Below are positions 37,432 to 46,922 of a stretch of 64,000 nucleotides of DNA, piece by piece. This DNA is from Methanococcoides burtonii DSM 6242 (GTDB lineage: Archaea > Halobacteriota > Methanosarcinia > Methanosarcinales > Methanosarcinaceae): contig NC_007955.1 in assembly GCF_000013725.1 (NCBI RefSeq), positions 713,579 through 777,578 of the forward strand, in the 5' to 3' direction. Every line of letters begins with the position of its first letter. The first letter of the stretch is position 1. Under the pieces are notes generated by a model that was not told where the DNA came from, made no database searches, and saw only the letters and a program-made list of their open reading frames with translations. The position numbers were made by a program, and so were the translations under genes.

Positions 37432-38565
37432 ATGCTTCATAAAAAGTCTCAAAATTGTGTTCTTTCGATTTGCGATATATCCCCAATTCGTTTTGGTTCA
37501 TTTGAGGATTTTTTAGTCGTAATGACTGATGAATTAAATAAAAAAGGATTTAAACATGTTATTATATTCAGAGATAGGCCTATAAAATGCGTAGAGGATA
37601 CTCTTTTAGCATCTAATGCAGAAATAAAAATATTGAAGCCAACAAGATCAAATATTTATATTTTTATGGAATTATATCAAATTCTAAAAGAAATTCGCCC
37701 AAATATTGTACATTTTCATTTTTATCCAATTTATTCAAGTCTCAATTATTTGAAGTTTTTCTTCAGTATCAAAATTGTATATACTGATCATATGGGTAGT
37801 AGAGAACTAAAAACACCTTTTAAAAAAGCACTTCGAAAATTATATTATAAAACCCACTCTATTTTGTTCAATTGTGGTATTGATAAAATCGTTTGCGTTT
37901 CGAATTATATAAAATTGAAATATTCCAAAGAATATAATATACATTCTAGTAAATTACTTGTAATCTACAATGGGGTTAATTTAAGAAAGTTCCAACAAAA
38001 TATAGATACAACAAAGTTAAAAGAAAAATTGAATATTAAAGATGAATTTGTGGTTTCAACTGTAGGTCTAAGGGCTGACAAAGGTGTGAACTGCTTAATT
38101 AAAGCTATACCAAATATCATAAAATCTATGCCGAATACTAAATTTATTTTGGTGGGTGAAGGTGAATGCCGAAGTTATTTAGAAAGAATGGTAGATAACC
38201 TCAAGCTAAATAATTACGTTGTGTTCACAGGTAATATGGTGGATATATCGGGTATATACCAAATATCTTCCTGTGTAGTAGTTTCATCGTTGGTTGAAGA
38301 AGCATTTTGTTTTGTTGCAGTAGAAGCAATGGCTGCAGGAACACAAGTAATAGCATTTGATTCGGGTGCACTTCGGGAAGTTCTTTATGATTTAGATCAA
38401 TTGATTCCAAAAAATTATACTTTATTATCTCAGAAAATAATTAAATGTCTTAAAACGAATAATATTAATAATAATGTGATGATGCAATATGTCGGCAGTA
38501 ATTATTCTCTTGATAAATGTGTTTATAATTACATGCAATTATATGATGAAATATTAAAAAAATAA
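37432..38565 (+). CDS. family 4 glycosyltransferase (2)
   Basis: 377 residues, GT-B fold. Features are an N-terminal SICDISPIRFGSFEDFL, the middle KLLVIYNGVNLRKF, and donor-site blocks VVSTVGLRADKGVNCLIKAI, FILVGEGECRSYLE and VVSSLVEEAFCFVAVEAMAAG (E-X7-E). It resembles GT4 enzymes that use UDP- or GDP-sugars in capsule and lipopolysaccharide synthesis. Codon use is heavily AT-biased, as in the rest of the cluster. Confidence 0.9.
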   Translation: MLHKKSQNCVLSICDISPIRFGSFEDFLVVMTDELNKKGFKHVIIFRDRPIKCVEDTLLASNAEIKILKPTRSNIYIFMELYQILKEIRPNIVHFHFYPIYSSLNYLKFFFSIKIVYTDHMGSRELKTPFKKALRKLYYKTHSILFNCGIDKIVCVSNYIKLKYSKEYNIHSSKLLVIYNGVNLRKFQQNIDTTKLKEKLNIKDEFVVSTVGLRADKGVNCLIKAIPNIIKSMPNTKFILVGEGECRSYLERMVDNLKLNNYVVFTGNMVDISGIYQISSCVVVSSLVEEAFCFVAVEAMAAGTQVIAFDSGALREVLYDLDQLIPKNYTLLSQKIIKCLKTNNINNNVMMQYVGSNYSLDKCVYNYMQLYDEILKK

Positions 38566-38709
38566 TGTCATTTGGCATTTATTCTCACAGTAAGTTCTTA
38601 ACAATAATTATCTATAGTTTACTGGTCATGATATCCTATCAATTATGTTGTGATTAACTTTCTAGATTCATAATTTGAATTACACTTTACATTTTATCGT
38701 GGTGTTGGT

Positions 38710-39831
38710 ATGAAACCTATTAAATTAGTATATGTTGCAGATTGGAACCCCTTAACAGGTGGTGCTTTCACGGTTTTAGATAATTTAATTAATACTATTT
38801 TAAAATATAAGTATCCAATAGAAATTCATGTTGTTTCATTTGGAAATAAAAATGAAACTAAACATCAAAAGGGCTATACTATTCATTTAGTAAAAAATTG
38901 TATCTTTCCAACTTCTCAATATTGGTACTCTCCTAAGCTTTTAGAAAAAAAGATTGTTGAAATTAATCCTGATTTAATTCACTTGCATTTTACTTATCCC
39001 CCCTATTCATTTATATGCCGCTTGCCTATTCCTACTGTAGTCACTACTCATGGTTTAGTTTCTCTTCGAATTAAAGGAGCACATTCAAAAAGAAGTCAGT
39101 TGTCTCCTTTTTTCATTCTTGGACCTTATTTTGAAAAAAAAGCACTCAAAAAGGTGGGGAAAGTGATTGCAGTATCTACATATATGAAAAATGAAGTGGA
39201 AAAACTGATTGGTCCTAATCAAAAAACAGTTTACATACCAAATGGTATTAATTATGAAGAATATACCAATCCAGATGTTATTAACGATATTACTCATCCA
39301 TCTATCTTTTGTGCTGGTCGATTTATTAAAATGAAAGGTATTGATGTTCTCATCAAAGCTTTACCTATTATTAAATTATCAATTCCTGATATACACTTAT
39401 ATATTGCTGGAGATGGTGATCAATATAAGTATCTTCAGTCATTAACTTTCAAATTAGATTTACAAAAAAATATTACATTTTTAAATTTCATCGCGAAATC
39501 TAAAATGATCCAGATGTTTGCTTCAACTGACTTGGTTGTTGTTCCTTCGAGATACGAAAGTTTTGGTATGGTCGCGTTAGAAGCCTTATCATCTGGTAGT
39601 CCAGTTGTAGCATCAAGTGTGGGTGGCATTCCTGAAATGTTAGATAATGGAAGATATGGGATGTTAGTGAAACCTAATGATCCAAAAGAATTAGCACAAC
39701 AAATAATATATATTTTTAATAATTCAAATATAAGGAAAAAAATGAGTTATGCTGGAAAACAAAGATCACAAGATTATTTATGGGATGATATTGCAAAAAG
39801 AACAATTGAAGTGTACTTATCGCTTCTGTAA
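38710..39831 (+). CDS. family 4 glycosyltransferase (3)
   Basis: 373 residues, GT-B fold, with VADWNPLTGGAFTVLDNLI at the N-terminus, TVVTTHGLVSLRIKGAHSKR, then ERFIKMKG-like donor region (CAGRFIKMKGIDVLIKALPI), LYIAGDGDQYKYL and VPSRYESFGMVALEALSSGSPV carrying the E-X7-E pair. A 144-base gap separates it from the previous gene; the next, a flippase gene, follows after 14 bases. Sugar specificity unknown. Confidence 0.92.
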   Translation: MKPIKLVYVADWNPLTGGAFTVLDNLINTILKYKYPIEIHVVSFGNKNETKHQKGYTIHLVKNCIFPTSQYWYSPKLLEKKIVEINPDLIHLHFTYPPYSFICRLPIPTVVTTHGLVSLRIKGAHSKRSQLSPFFILGPYFEKKALKKVGKVIAVSTYMKNEVEKLIGPNQKTVYIPNGINYEEYTNPDVINDITHPSIFCAGRFIKMKGIDVLIKALPIIKLSIPDIHLYIAGDGDQYKYLQSLTFKLDLQKNITFLNFIAKSKMIQMFASTDLVVVPSRYESFGMVALEALSSGSPVVASSVGGIPEMLDNGRYGMLVKPNDPKELAQQIIYIFNNSNIRKKMSYAGKQRSQDYLWDDIAKRTIEVYLSLL

Positions 39832-39845
39832 TTGCCAGGTTTCAA

Positions 39846-41282
39846 ATGTCTACTATTGAAAATATTGTAAAGAATACTAGTTTTTTACTTGTAGGTAGGT
39901 TATCGACTAAAATTATTAGTTTTTTTATTTTGCTTTATATAGCGCGTTATCTAGGCCCAGACGATTTTGGAAAATTTTCGTTTGTTTTTGCATTTGTATA
40001 CTTTTTTGCTTTCATCCCAGATTTAGGTATTCATAATATACTTGTTCGTGAAGCTGCAAAGGAACCGGCAAATGCTGGCATATTAATAGGAAATGCTACT
40101 GCAATAAAAATAGTACTTTCGTTAATCGCTATTTTTCTGGCATTTTTCACAATAAATTTAATGGATTATCCTATTTCTACAAAAAATGCGTTATACTTAG
40201 CTTCGATTGGATTACTAATTACCAATCTGAGTGCATTTGGAATTATATATGAAATTAAGCTCAGAATGGAGTACTCAGCACTTTTTAGTGTGACGAGTAG
40301 GATAATTTTCTTAATGCTGGTTCTTTATGGTGTCCTCCAGAACTCAACTTTACTTTTTTTTGTATTTGCCTCGATTTCAGCTGATTTTGTACATAACATA
40401 TTAATGGTTGTGTTTTCAAAAAGGTTCGTCAATGTACAATTTAATTTTGATTACAAACTAATTAAACAGATTTTACATGAAGCATTACCGATAGCATTGG
40501 CTAGTGTTTTTGTTATGATTTATTTTAGAGTTGATATATTAATGTTATCTTTTTTAAAAAATGATGTTGATGTGGGACTTTACAGTGCTGCCTACCGTTT
40601 TACGGAAGCTTTCATATTTGTACCTTCTATATTGATGACTTCAATGTTTCCATTAATGTCGAAATATTTCAAAGAATCATTTAATCTATTTGTTTATTCA
40701 TATGTCAAATCCTTTAAGTACCTCTTTGCTTCCGGTTTGATACTTGCAATCATAGTATCCTTCCTGGCTGATGTCATTATTTTAAAAGTGTATGGATTAG
40801 AATATAGTGGTTCGATATCTGCATTACAAATTTTGATATGGGCAACTTCGATTATGTTTATAAATATTCTTCTTAGCTTTACGTATATCTCAAGTGGAAA
40901 CCAGGGTGTAATGGCAAAGTTGACAGCTTTTGCAGCGTTTTTCAATATAGCATTAAATTTCATATTCATTCCATCTTTCAGTTACAATGGAGCAGCAATT
41001 TCGACTATGATTACTGAACTTGTAGTAATGGTATTTGGAATATATTGGATCAACAAAAACATTTGCCATAAAAGTTTGTTTAATGAGGGTGTTTATCCCT
41101 TGATTGGTGTTCTTATAATACTGTTATTTTACACAATGTTCAAATTATATGTTAATAATTTTATTCTTTGTGCAGTATCAATATTAATCTATATTGGTGT
41201 ACTTTATGGCACAGGATGGATTGATTCAGATGATAAAAACTTCGTAATAAAAGTGATCAACCACCTAAAAACTTATTTATAA
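39846..41282 (+). CDS. Wzx-type polysaccharide flippase (MATE/MVF superfamily)
   Basis: 478 residues with twelve to fourteen membrane helices. The N-terminal SFLLVGRLSTKIISFFILLYIARYLGPDDFGKFSFVFAF is the classical start of O-antigen/teichoic-acid exporters, and YFRVDILMLSFLKNDVDVGLYSAAYRF is the conserved motif of helix 7. It should flip the lipid-linked glycan built by the cluster across the membrane. It is the last gene of the cluster, closed by a strong terminator. Confidence 0.93.
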   Translation: MSTIENIVKNTSFLLVGRLSTKIISFFILLYIARYLGPDDFGKFSFVFAFVYFFAFIPDLGIHNILVREAAKEPANAGILIGNATAIKIVLSLIAIFLAFFTINLMDYPISTKNALYLASIGLLITNLSAFGIIYEIKLRMEYSALFSVTSRIIFLMLVLYGVLQNSTLLFFVFASISADFVHNILMVVFSKRFVNVQFNFDYKLIKQILHEALPIALASVFVMIYFRVDILMLSFLKNDVDVGLYSAAYRFTEAFIFVPSILMTSMFPLMSKYFKESFNLFVYSYVKSFKYLFASGLILAIIVSFLADVIILKVYGLEYSGSISALQILIWATSIMFINILLSFTYISSGNQGVMAKLTAFAAFFNIALNFIFIPSFSYNGAAISTMITELVVMVFGIYWINKNICHKSLFNEGVYPLIGVLIILLFYTMFKLYVNNFILCAVSILIYIGVLYGTGWIDSDDKNFVIKVINHLKTYL

Positions 41283-41308
41283 TTCAATTTGTTTTTAGGT
41301 TTTTTTTT
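41263..41308 (+). terminator. strong intrinsic-type terminator at the end of the glycan cluster
   Basis: ACCTAAAAAC (41263-41272) pairs perfectly with GTTTTTAGGT (41291-41300) and is followed by eight T. The group II intron begins 17 bases after the T-run. Confidence 0.75.
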
Positions 41309-41324
41309 AAACATTGAGTGGGTA

Positions 41325-42033
41325 GTGCGACAAGAAAGCTATAATGTGAATTGCAGAAAAGCTATCCCTTCCATTTGGGATAATCCTACTATGACATGCA
41401 TTGATGGTGACGTCAATGTGTGAAGCTCATAGGACAATAGAGGGAAGTTCGGAAATCCATTCAAACAATCTGTTAGGATACGAATACCATGAAGAAACGA
41501 AAGTTGAACCATTGTAAGAGTCGTTACGATGAACAAGCGAAAATATATTGGCACGCTTGAACCAAAGGGTATAGAATCAGACCATTATGGCCTATCCAAC
41601 GTAATGGTAAATGGACGAATGATTCTCGGTTTATAGATGGTTTCTAAGGTATTCACAAGAATTGTATAAAGGTTCTAAATTTGCCCTGATTCTAAAGGAT
41701 GCAGACTTACTTTATGGTATCGAAACGTAAGAATGAAGGTATAACTATGAATGTAAGATATTCAAAGACATCAAATAATGAAGCAGGAGCCTTTAGTGTT
41801 CATGCTGAATTAAATGATGAGAAAATTACAGACATGCAACAACTCAATTGGAATCACATCGATTGGAAATTAGTTGAATCACATGTTAATAGAATACAAG
41901 TCAGGATTACGAAAGCAGTTATTGAATAACTGTTGCCTGAAAAGGTTAAGAGATGCTTGAGCTATATGAGGTGAAAGTCTCACGTATAGTTCTTAGGCGA
42001 GAAAGAGGGAGTAATCCCTCTAACTTAGCCGAC
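41325..42033 (+). mobile_element. group II intron with a truncated intron-encoded protein
   Basis: The 5' end GTGCGACAAGAAAG is the group II consensus. Domain V is present at 41959-41992: GAGCTATA pairs with TATAGTTC, and the catalytic AGC triad and GTGAAAGT tetraloop region are intact. Domain VI follows as a hairpin (GAGGGA/TCCCTC) with a nearby unpaired A, and the intron probably ends GAC at 42033. Only an N-terminal stub of the reverse transcriptase remains inside. At about 709 bases it could splice, but would need a maturase in trans. It is not in a gene but just after the flippase terminator. Confidence 0.85.
41747..41929 (+). pseudogene. N-terminal stub of group II intron reverse transcriptase/maturase
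   Basis: 60 residues ending LNWNHIDWKLVESHVNRIQVRITKAVIE, which fits the start of LtrA-type proteins (W-X-I-[DN]-W ... V ... L-Q-X-R-I). Everything from the catalytic reverse transcriptase domain on is missing: the stop codon is followed after only about 30 bases by intron domain V. The internal deletion removed the RT, X and endonuclease parts. Confidence 0.75.
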
Positions 42034-42309
42034 ACCTCAATTTACCCGGCATCAAAAATATCATTGTATCTCTCTAAATATCTGTTTTTATATTAAAATA
42101 TATATTTTAAAAGTAATCTTTAGAAAGCCTTTTGTATTTGGCCATGCATGGATTGCTTAAAAAATGTTTAATAAATATACAATAATAAATAGTATTATAA
42201 TACCATGTGTCCATAATATGTTCAAAAATCCGTTTTATGTAATCATTCATCTTATATGTGTGGTCAAACGGTTAATTATTTGTTCAAACATTTTTGGAGG
42301 AATGATTAT
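42034..42309. other. AT-rich leader region of the beta-helix/dockerin gene
   Basis: No gene. A TATA-like region lies around 42170-42200 and a GGAGG ribosome binding site at 42296-42300. An open frame from 42256 continues into the next gene but its ATG has no ribosome binding site. Confidence 0.4.
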
Positions 42310-45300
42310 ATGAAAAAGGTTACAAAATTATTCTTTTTATTAGGGTTGTTATTAGCTACGATTGATATTGGTTCTGCATCGATTTCGTATAATTCTGATT
42401 ATAATCAAATTTTAGTCAAAGACGAAGTGTCTATTAATTTAACAGATATTTATGATGCTTTGTATCCAACATATGGTGATCAGCTTATTTCAAATGCTGG
42501 AAATGGGATTTGGTACTTAAATAAGACACTACTTGTTGATAGGTCTACGGTCTATATTACTTCTCCAGAAGTGACTGAATTAAGGGTAAGTGGGTCTACA
42601 GGAGTACATTTGCATGGAACTTCTACTGGTAGTGATGGTAAAGGGTATATTATTGAAAATGTTACTATTGTTGGTTGGCTAAAAGATTTTAATATGCCTG
42701 ACAACACGGTTTCAAAAAAATCGATTAATATTGACAAAGGTCATGTTTCAAATTCGGTTTTTAAGAATGTGTCTACACTAAAACTTTACAATGTATATGA
42801 TACTGATATAAATAATATTGAAATGGAATCTACTTCGGGTTCACTTGAAATCGCAGACGGTAACAATAGTACAGTTCATGAGATTGCACTTTATAATACT
42901 TCGGGATTTTACACTTATGATCTTGAAAATTTTATTTTTCATAATATTACAGTAAAGGACGTGCACTCTATTGGAACCATTAGGTTCACAAGAACAAGCC
43001 ACAGCTTATTCTATGATTTTGTAATCGAAAGAATAGGCAGTTATTTGAAGCCTGGCTCAGGTGGGGGATTATATTGGTATGACTCGTCCTACAACACTGG
43101 ATCTGATTTTTATATAAATGATACTGGGTGGAGTAGTTTTGCACCAGGAAACAATTATGGTAATTGGTCGGATTTAACTATACTTAATTCTGGACACAAT
43201 GGTATCGATTTGCACAACATCAAAAATACGATAATAAATAATGTACATGTTTATGATAGTGTTAGTAATAATATCCTATTAACCGCGGGTCTTTCAGATA
43301 GTCCTTCAACTGAAAATATCACAATTACAAATGTTTATTCAAAAAATTCGGGTATTGTCTCTCAGCAAAATGTTTCGGATATTTATTTAGCTAATATATA
43401 TCAGGAAGGTGATAGAGATGGTATGGGAATCTCTGTTCAAAATTTTACACTAATTAATGCAACTTTTGCATCTCTTAATAGTGATGCTCAAGTAAGTATT
43501 TATGATTCATTTGGATTTGAAAATACAAATTGTAATTTAATTGATACATCATTTTATCACTTAAATGTAGTTGCGGATAGAAGGATTAATTTGATAAATT
43601 CTGAATATCAAACCACCTATCATAAAAATCATGTTACACATTACTATTCTGATTTATTTGTTACATATTCAAATGATATTCCAGCAGCAGGTGCAACTAT
43701 TGCAGTTGAAAATACAGTAGATTCGTCACATTCGAGTTTGAATGGTTTTGGTAATGACAAGTCCATGTTTTTAACTACATCGAATGGTCATACTGAATTA
43801 CCAAATGAGAATCGTAGTGAATCTCCTGCTATGCCTGAATATTATAAAAGTTCGGCTGGAACTCAGACTTTCTCCCACACAGCTACCATCACTACTCAAG
43901 ATGGGCAAACTCTCACCCTTCCAAATATCACTCCAGATTCATCATGGTATCGTCCAGATCCAAACACGCCAACCTATTCCATAACGGCAATAATGCCAGA
44001 TGAATCTGCAGGACCCCACCTCACAGGGTTTGCACCAAGTGAAAGTAATCCTTTCAACATTGGTAACACTAAAAAATTCCAGGTATGGTCTGATGAGGAT
44101 ATGACATCAATGAAATGGATCGTTGATGGTGAAACAAAGCAATCAACTTCTCTTGAATATGCATGGACAGTACCGGATGAGAATGGACACACTATCATAT
44201 TTGAAGGTACCAATGCGAATGGCATAATAACTAAAACGTGGGACATCAATGGCGGCTCAGGAAGTGTGTTGCCAGCCATTACCGGCGCATTTCCGGGAAC
44301 TTCTTCACGATCTCAGGAGCTTGGCAGTTCCACTGATTTCAGTGTAACTGCTGATCAATCCATGACCTCTATGGTCTGGTACAAGAATGATGCTGTCATT
44401 GCAGATGGTGTTATGAGTACTACAGTTGATTGGAATGAACCGGGCACTTATAATATCAGGTTTACTGCTTCAAATGATAATGGAGAGGTCTCTAGATCAT
44501 GGGAAGTGGTTTCTAATGAAGGTGCTCCTATCCTAAGTGATGATCTCTCAGTAAATAACGCACCTGTCATTACTACATTCGGACCTGCTAACAATACGGT
44601 CTTCCAGGAAGGAAACGTTATAAATATTGGTGTAATCGCTTCTGATGCAGATGGAGATGAACTCACTTATCTTCTGAAGGTCGATGGTGCTACTGTCAGT
44701 ACAACCTCTGGTTATGTGTGGACTACTGATAGTTCGAACATAGGTGCTCATACAATTGGAGTTGTTGTGAGTGATGGTGTTGAACAGGTTACAGACCAAC
44801 ATACTATCATTGTACAGAATATTGTTGATGTTGGAGTTACTCCAGTAGTTATGTCCTCTTCAGCTCAGATCGTTTCTCCGGGACAACCTTTCAGCATCGG
44901 GATCTCTATTGACCCATCTGAACCTGTCTCAGGTGCTCAATTAGACCTCCTCTTTGATGAACAACTGGTATCTGCAGAAGGTACAATAGAAGGTGACCTG
45001 TTTAATCTGAATGGTGCATCTACTCTGTTCAATAGTGGTACGATAGGCGACAGTGGAGTAATTACAGATATCTACTGCTCTATCATAGGTGCAGCCCCTG
45101 TATCATCAAAAGGAACTATGGCAACAATTGCTTTTACTGCAGGCAATACTGCCGGAGTTGCAGAATTTAGCTTGTCAGATGTAGTGATCAGTAATGCAAG
45201 ATCAGAAGGAACTCCTTATACTGTCACTGATACAATGGTCGTTATCGATACTGCACCTGTCTTGAATTCTATCGGTGATAAGACCGTGGATGAGGAAAAC

Positions 45301-45690
45301 GCACTGACCTTTGTGACCAGTGCCTCGGACGCAGACGGTGATAGCCTTACATACTCAGCTACAGGTCTGCCTGTTGGTGCAAGCTTTGATACTGCATCAG
45401 GTGCATTCAGCTGGACACCTTCAGAGGGTCAGGAAGGTACCTATGCCATTGCTTTTGAAGTGAGTGATAGCTACCTTACAGATTCAGAAACCATTAGTAT
45501 CGCTGTAAAATCACATCCAAGGTGGGATATTAACAGGGATTGTGCAGTGAATATTCTGGATATTACTCTGGTGAGTCAGAAGATTGGAACTGATGGTGCA
45601 GGTACAGATCAGGACGTAAATCAGGATGGTGTAGTGAACATCCAGGATCTTACTCTGGTAGCCCAACACTTTGGCGAAACAGTAGAATGA
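42310..45690 (+). CDS. large secreted protein: beta-helix, Ig-like repeats, cohesin and dockerin
   Basis: 1126 residues. A signal peptide (1-22, cleaved near GSAS) precedes a parallel beta-helix-like region (about 40-560) with many N-glycosylation sequons. Three Ig-like domains follow (about 567-837; e.g. ITTFGPANNTVFQEGN). A cohesin-like domain covers 847-980 (PFSIGISIDPSEPVSGAQLDL), then a cadherin/He_PIG domain 982-1067. The C-terminus is a type I dockerin with two calcium-binding repeats, DINRDCAVNILDITLVSQ and DVNQDGVVNIQDLTLVAQ. It lacks a membrane anchor, so the dockerin should hold it on a cohesin partner; one is encoded next door. Confidence 0.9.
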   Translation: MKKVTKLFFLLGLLLATIDIGSASISYNSDYNQILVKDEVSINLTDIYDALYPTYGDQLISNAGNGIWYLNKTLLVDRSTVYITSPEVTELRVSGSTGVHLHGTSTGSDGKGYIIENVTIVGWLKDFNMPDNTVSKKSINIDKGHVSNSVFKNVSTLKLYNVYDTDINNIEMESTSGSLEIADGNNSTVHEIALYNTSGFYTYDLENFIFHNITVKDVHSIGTIRFTRTSHSLFYDFVIERIGSYLKPGSGGGLYWYDSSYNTGSDFYINDTGWSSFAPGNNYGNWSDLTILNSGHNGIDLHNIKNTIINNVHVYDSVSNNILLTAGLSDSPSTENITITNVYSKNSGIVSQQNVSDIYLANIYQEGDRDGMGISVQNFTLINATFASLNSDAQVSIYDSFGFENTNCNLIDTSFYHLNVVADRRINLINSEYQTTYHKNHVTHYYSDLFVTYSNDIPAAGATIAVENTVDSSHSSLNGFGNDKSMFLTTSNGHTELPNENRSESPAMPEYYKSSAGTQTFSHTATITTQDGQTLTLPNITPDSSWYRPDPNTPTYSITAIMPDESAGPHLTGFAPSESNPFNIGNTKKFQVWSDEDMTSMKWIVDGETKQSTSLEYAWTVPDENGHTIIFEGTNANGIITKTWDINGGSGSVLPAITGAFPGTSSRSQELGSSTDFSVTADQSMTSMVWYKNDAVIADGVMSTTVDWNEPGTYNIRFTASNDNGEVSRSWEVVSNEGAPILSDDLSVNNAPVITTFGPANNTVFQEGNVINIGVIASDADGDELTYLLKVDGATVSTTSGYVWTTDSSNIGAHTIGVVVSDGVEQVTDQHTIIVQNIVDVGVTPVVMSSSAQIVSPGQPFSIGISIDPSEPVSGAQLDLLFDEQLVSAEGTIEGDLFNLNGASTLFNSGTIGDSGVITDIYCSIIGAAPVSSKGTMATIAFTAGNTAGVAEFSLSDVVISNARSEGTPYTVTDTMVVIDTAPVLNSIGDKTVDEENALTFVTSASDADGDSLTYSATGLPVGASFDTASGAFSWTPSEGQEGTYAIAFEVSDSYLTDSETISIAVKSHPRWDINRDCAVNILDITLVSQKIGTDGAGTDQDVNQDGVVNIQDLTLVAQHFGETVE

Positions 45691-45717
45691 GATGCAGAGA
45701 GTGCATCTCTTTTTTTC
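45689..45717 (+). terminator. terminator after the dockerin gene
   Basis: GAGATGCA (45689-45696) and TGCATCTC (45702-45709) form a perfect eight-base-pair stem with a five-base loop, followed by seven T. Confidence 0.7.
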
Positions 45718-46018
45718 GTTATGGTCTACTAATTCGAAGGCTGTTTTCCATACATATTTCTTTTAATTTTAATCTCAAAGTAAATATTACTGCATAAGAT
45801 TATACTGTTTTTTGAATTTAGTTTAGTAGGTCAAATATATATTGATCCTGATCATTGAAGATCGAGCAGGTAAAGGATAAATCTCATTATAATTATGTTA
45901 ATAACAGTCATGTTTATCTCACAATGTTTATATGGCACCAACACATTAGGGATTTCAAATATCTTGATCCGTGGTGATCATAATTCTGTTATCAGCACAT
46001 TTCAATAAGGGATAAAAT
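45718..46018. other. intergenic region upstream of the cohesin gene
   Basis: No coding frame. A TATA-like GTTTATATGG lies at about 45924-45933, a usable promoter for the cohesin gene; AAGGGAT at 46007-46013 is the ribosome binding site. Confidence 0.4.
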
Positions 46019-46699
46019 ATGTTTAGCATAAGAAAAGTCCTCTCAATAGTTGCTATAATCGCATTGGTGGTAGTTTTAAGCAATATTTCTGCAGCTTCTA
46101 CAGATGTAATTCTGAATCCATCGTCACAGATAAATGAACCTGGAAGTGCTGGTACTTCTTCACCGGGCATGGCTTTTACTGTTTCATCAGGTGAAGTTTT
46201 AAATGTTGCACCTGGCGAGACTTTCAATGTCGATGTCTTCGTTTCTCCGGATGTTGATATTGCAGGAATGCAGTTCGATCTGCTTTTTGATAGTTCCAAG
46301 TTCCAGATCGACAGTGTAACTGAAGGGAACCTGTTCAAACAAAGTGGAATGGGTACTTTTTTTGTTGCTGCGTCTGTAACACCGGGTTTACTCGATAATA
46401 CCTACGGTTGTATTCTGGGTAATGCAGCTGTCTTAACACCAGCAAACTTTGCCACTATCACAATTACAGCAAATGAACATGCAAGTGGAAGATCAGCGTT
46501 CATCTTAAAAGATGTTATTGTCAGTGATCCAAAAGGCAATGCTGTTAATGTTGGAATATTAAACACAGAAGTTGCCATCCTGGTTTTCGATATTTCTTCG
46601 GAGCATGTGGTCGAATACAATGATTTCGATAGAGTTCAGGAGAATTCCGACGTGATTCCCGGGTCAATAACTGTGCCTGGAACTGTACCCGGAACATGA
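46019..46699 (+). CDS. secreted cohesin-domain protein
   Basis: 226 residues. A signal peptide (1-26, ending ISAAS) is followed by a short linker and one cohesin domain (about 60-190), with VAPGETFNVDVFVSPDVDIAGMQFDLLFD, VTEGNLFKQSG and ATITITANEHASGRSAFILKDVIVSD matching the family pattern and the neighbouring cohesin in the dockerin protein. The end SITVPGTVPGT is Pro/Thr-rich, with no anchor. It is a plausible receptor for the dockerin of the upstream protein. Its own promoter and the terminator before it suggest separate transcription. Confidence 0.85.
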   Translation: MFSIRKVLSIVAIIALVVVLSNISAASTDVILNPSSQINEPGSAGTSSPGMAFTVSSGEVLNVAPGETFNVDVFVSPDVDIAGMQFDLLFDSSKFQIDSVTEGNLFKQSGMGTFFVAASVTPGLLDNTYGCILGNAAVLTPANFATITITANEHASGRSAFILKDVIVSDPKGNAVNVGILNTEVAILVFDISSEHVVEYNDFDRVQENSDVIPGSITVPGTVPGT

Positions 46700-46922
46700 C
46701 TTTGCAATCTTGAATATTCGGATAGAATATTCATAATATTTTGAATGAATATTTATTACCATCAAATTTTTTAGTTTATTAGTTTTTCTAAATATTTCTT
46801 TATTTCAAGATTTGAATATAATCACAAAAGTTAATATATCATTTTCAACCTTTTACAATTGTCACTATTCCTAAGTAGGAATTCTGCAATAGGAATTAAT
46901 CCATTAAGTATGGCAACTTTGT

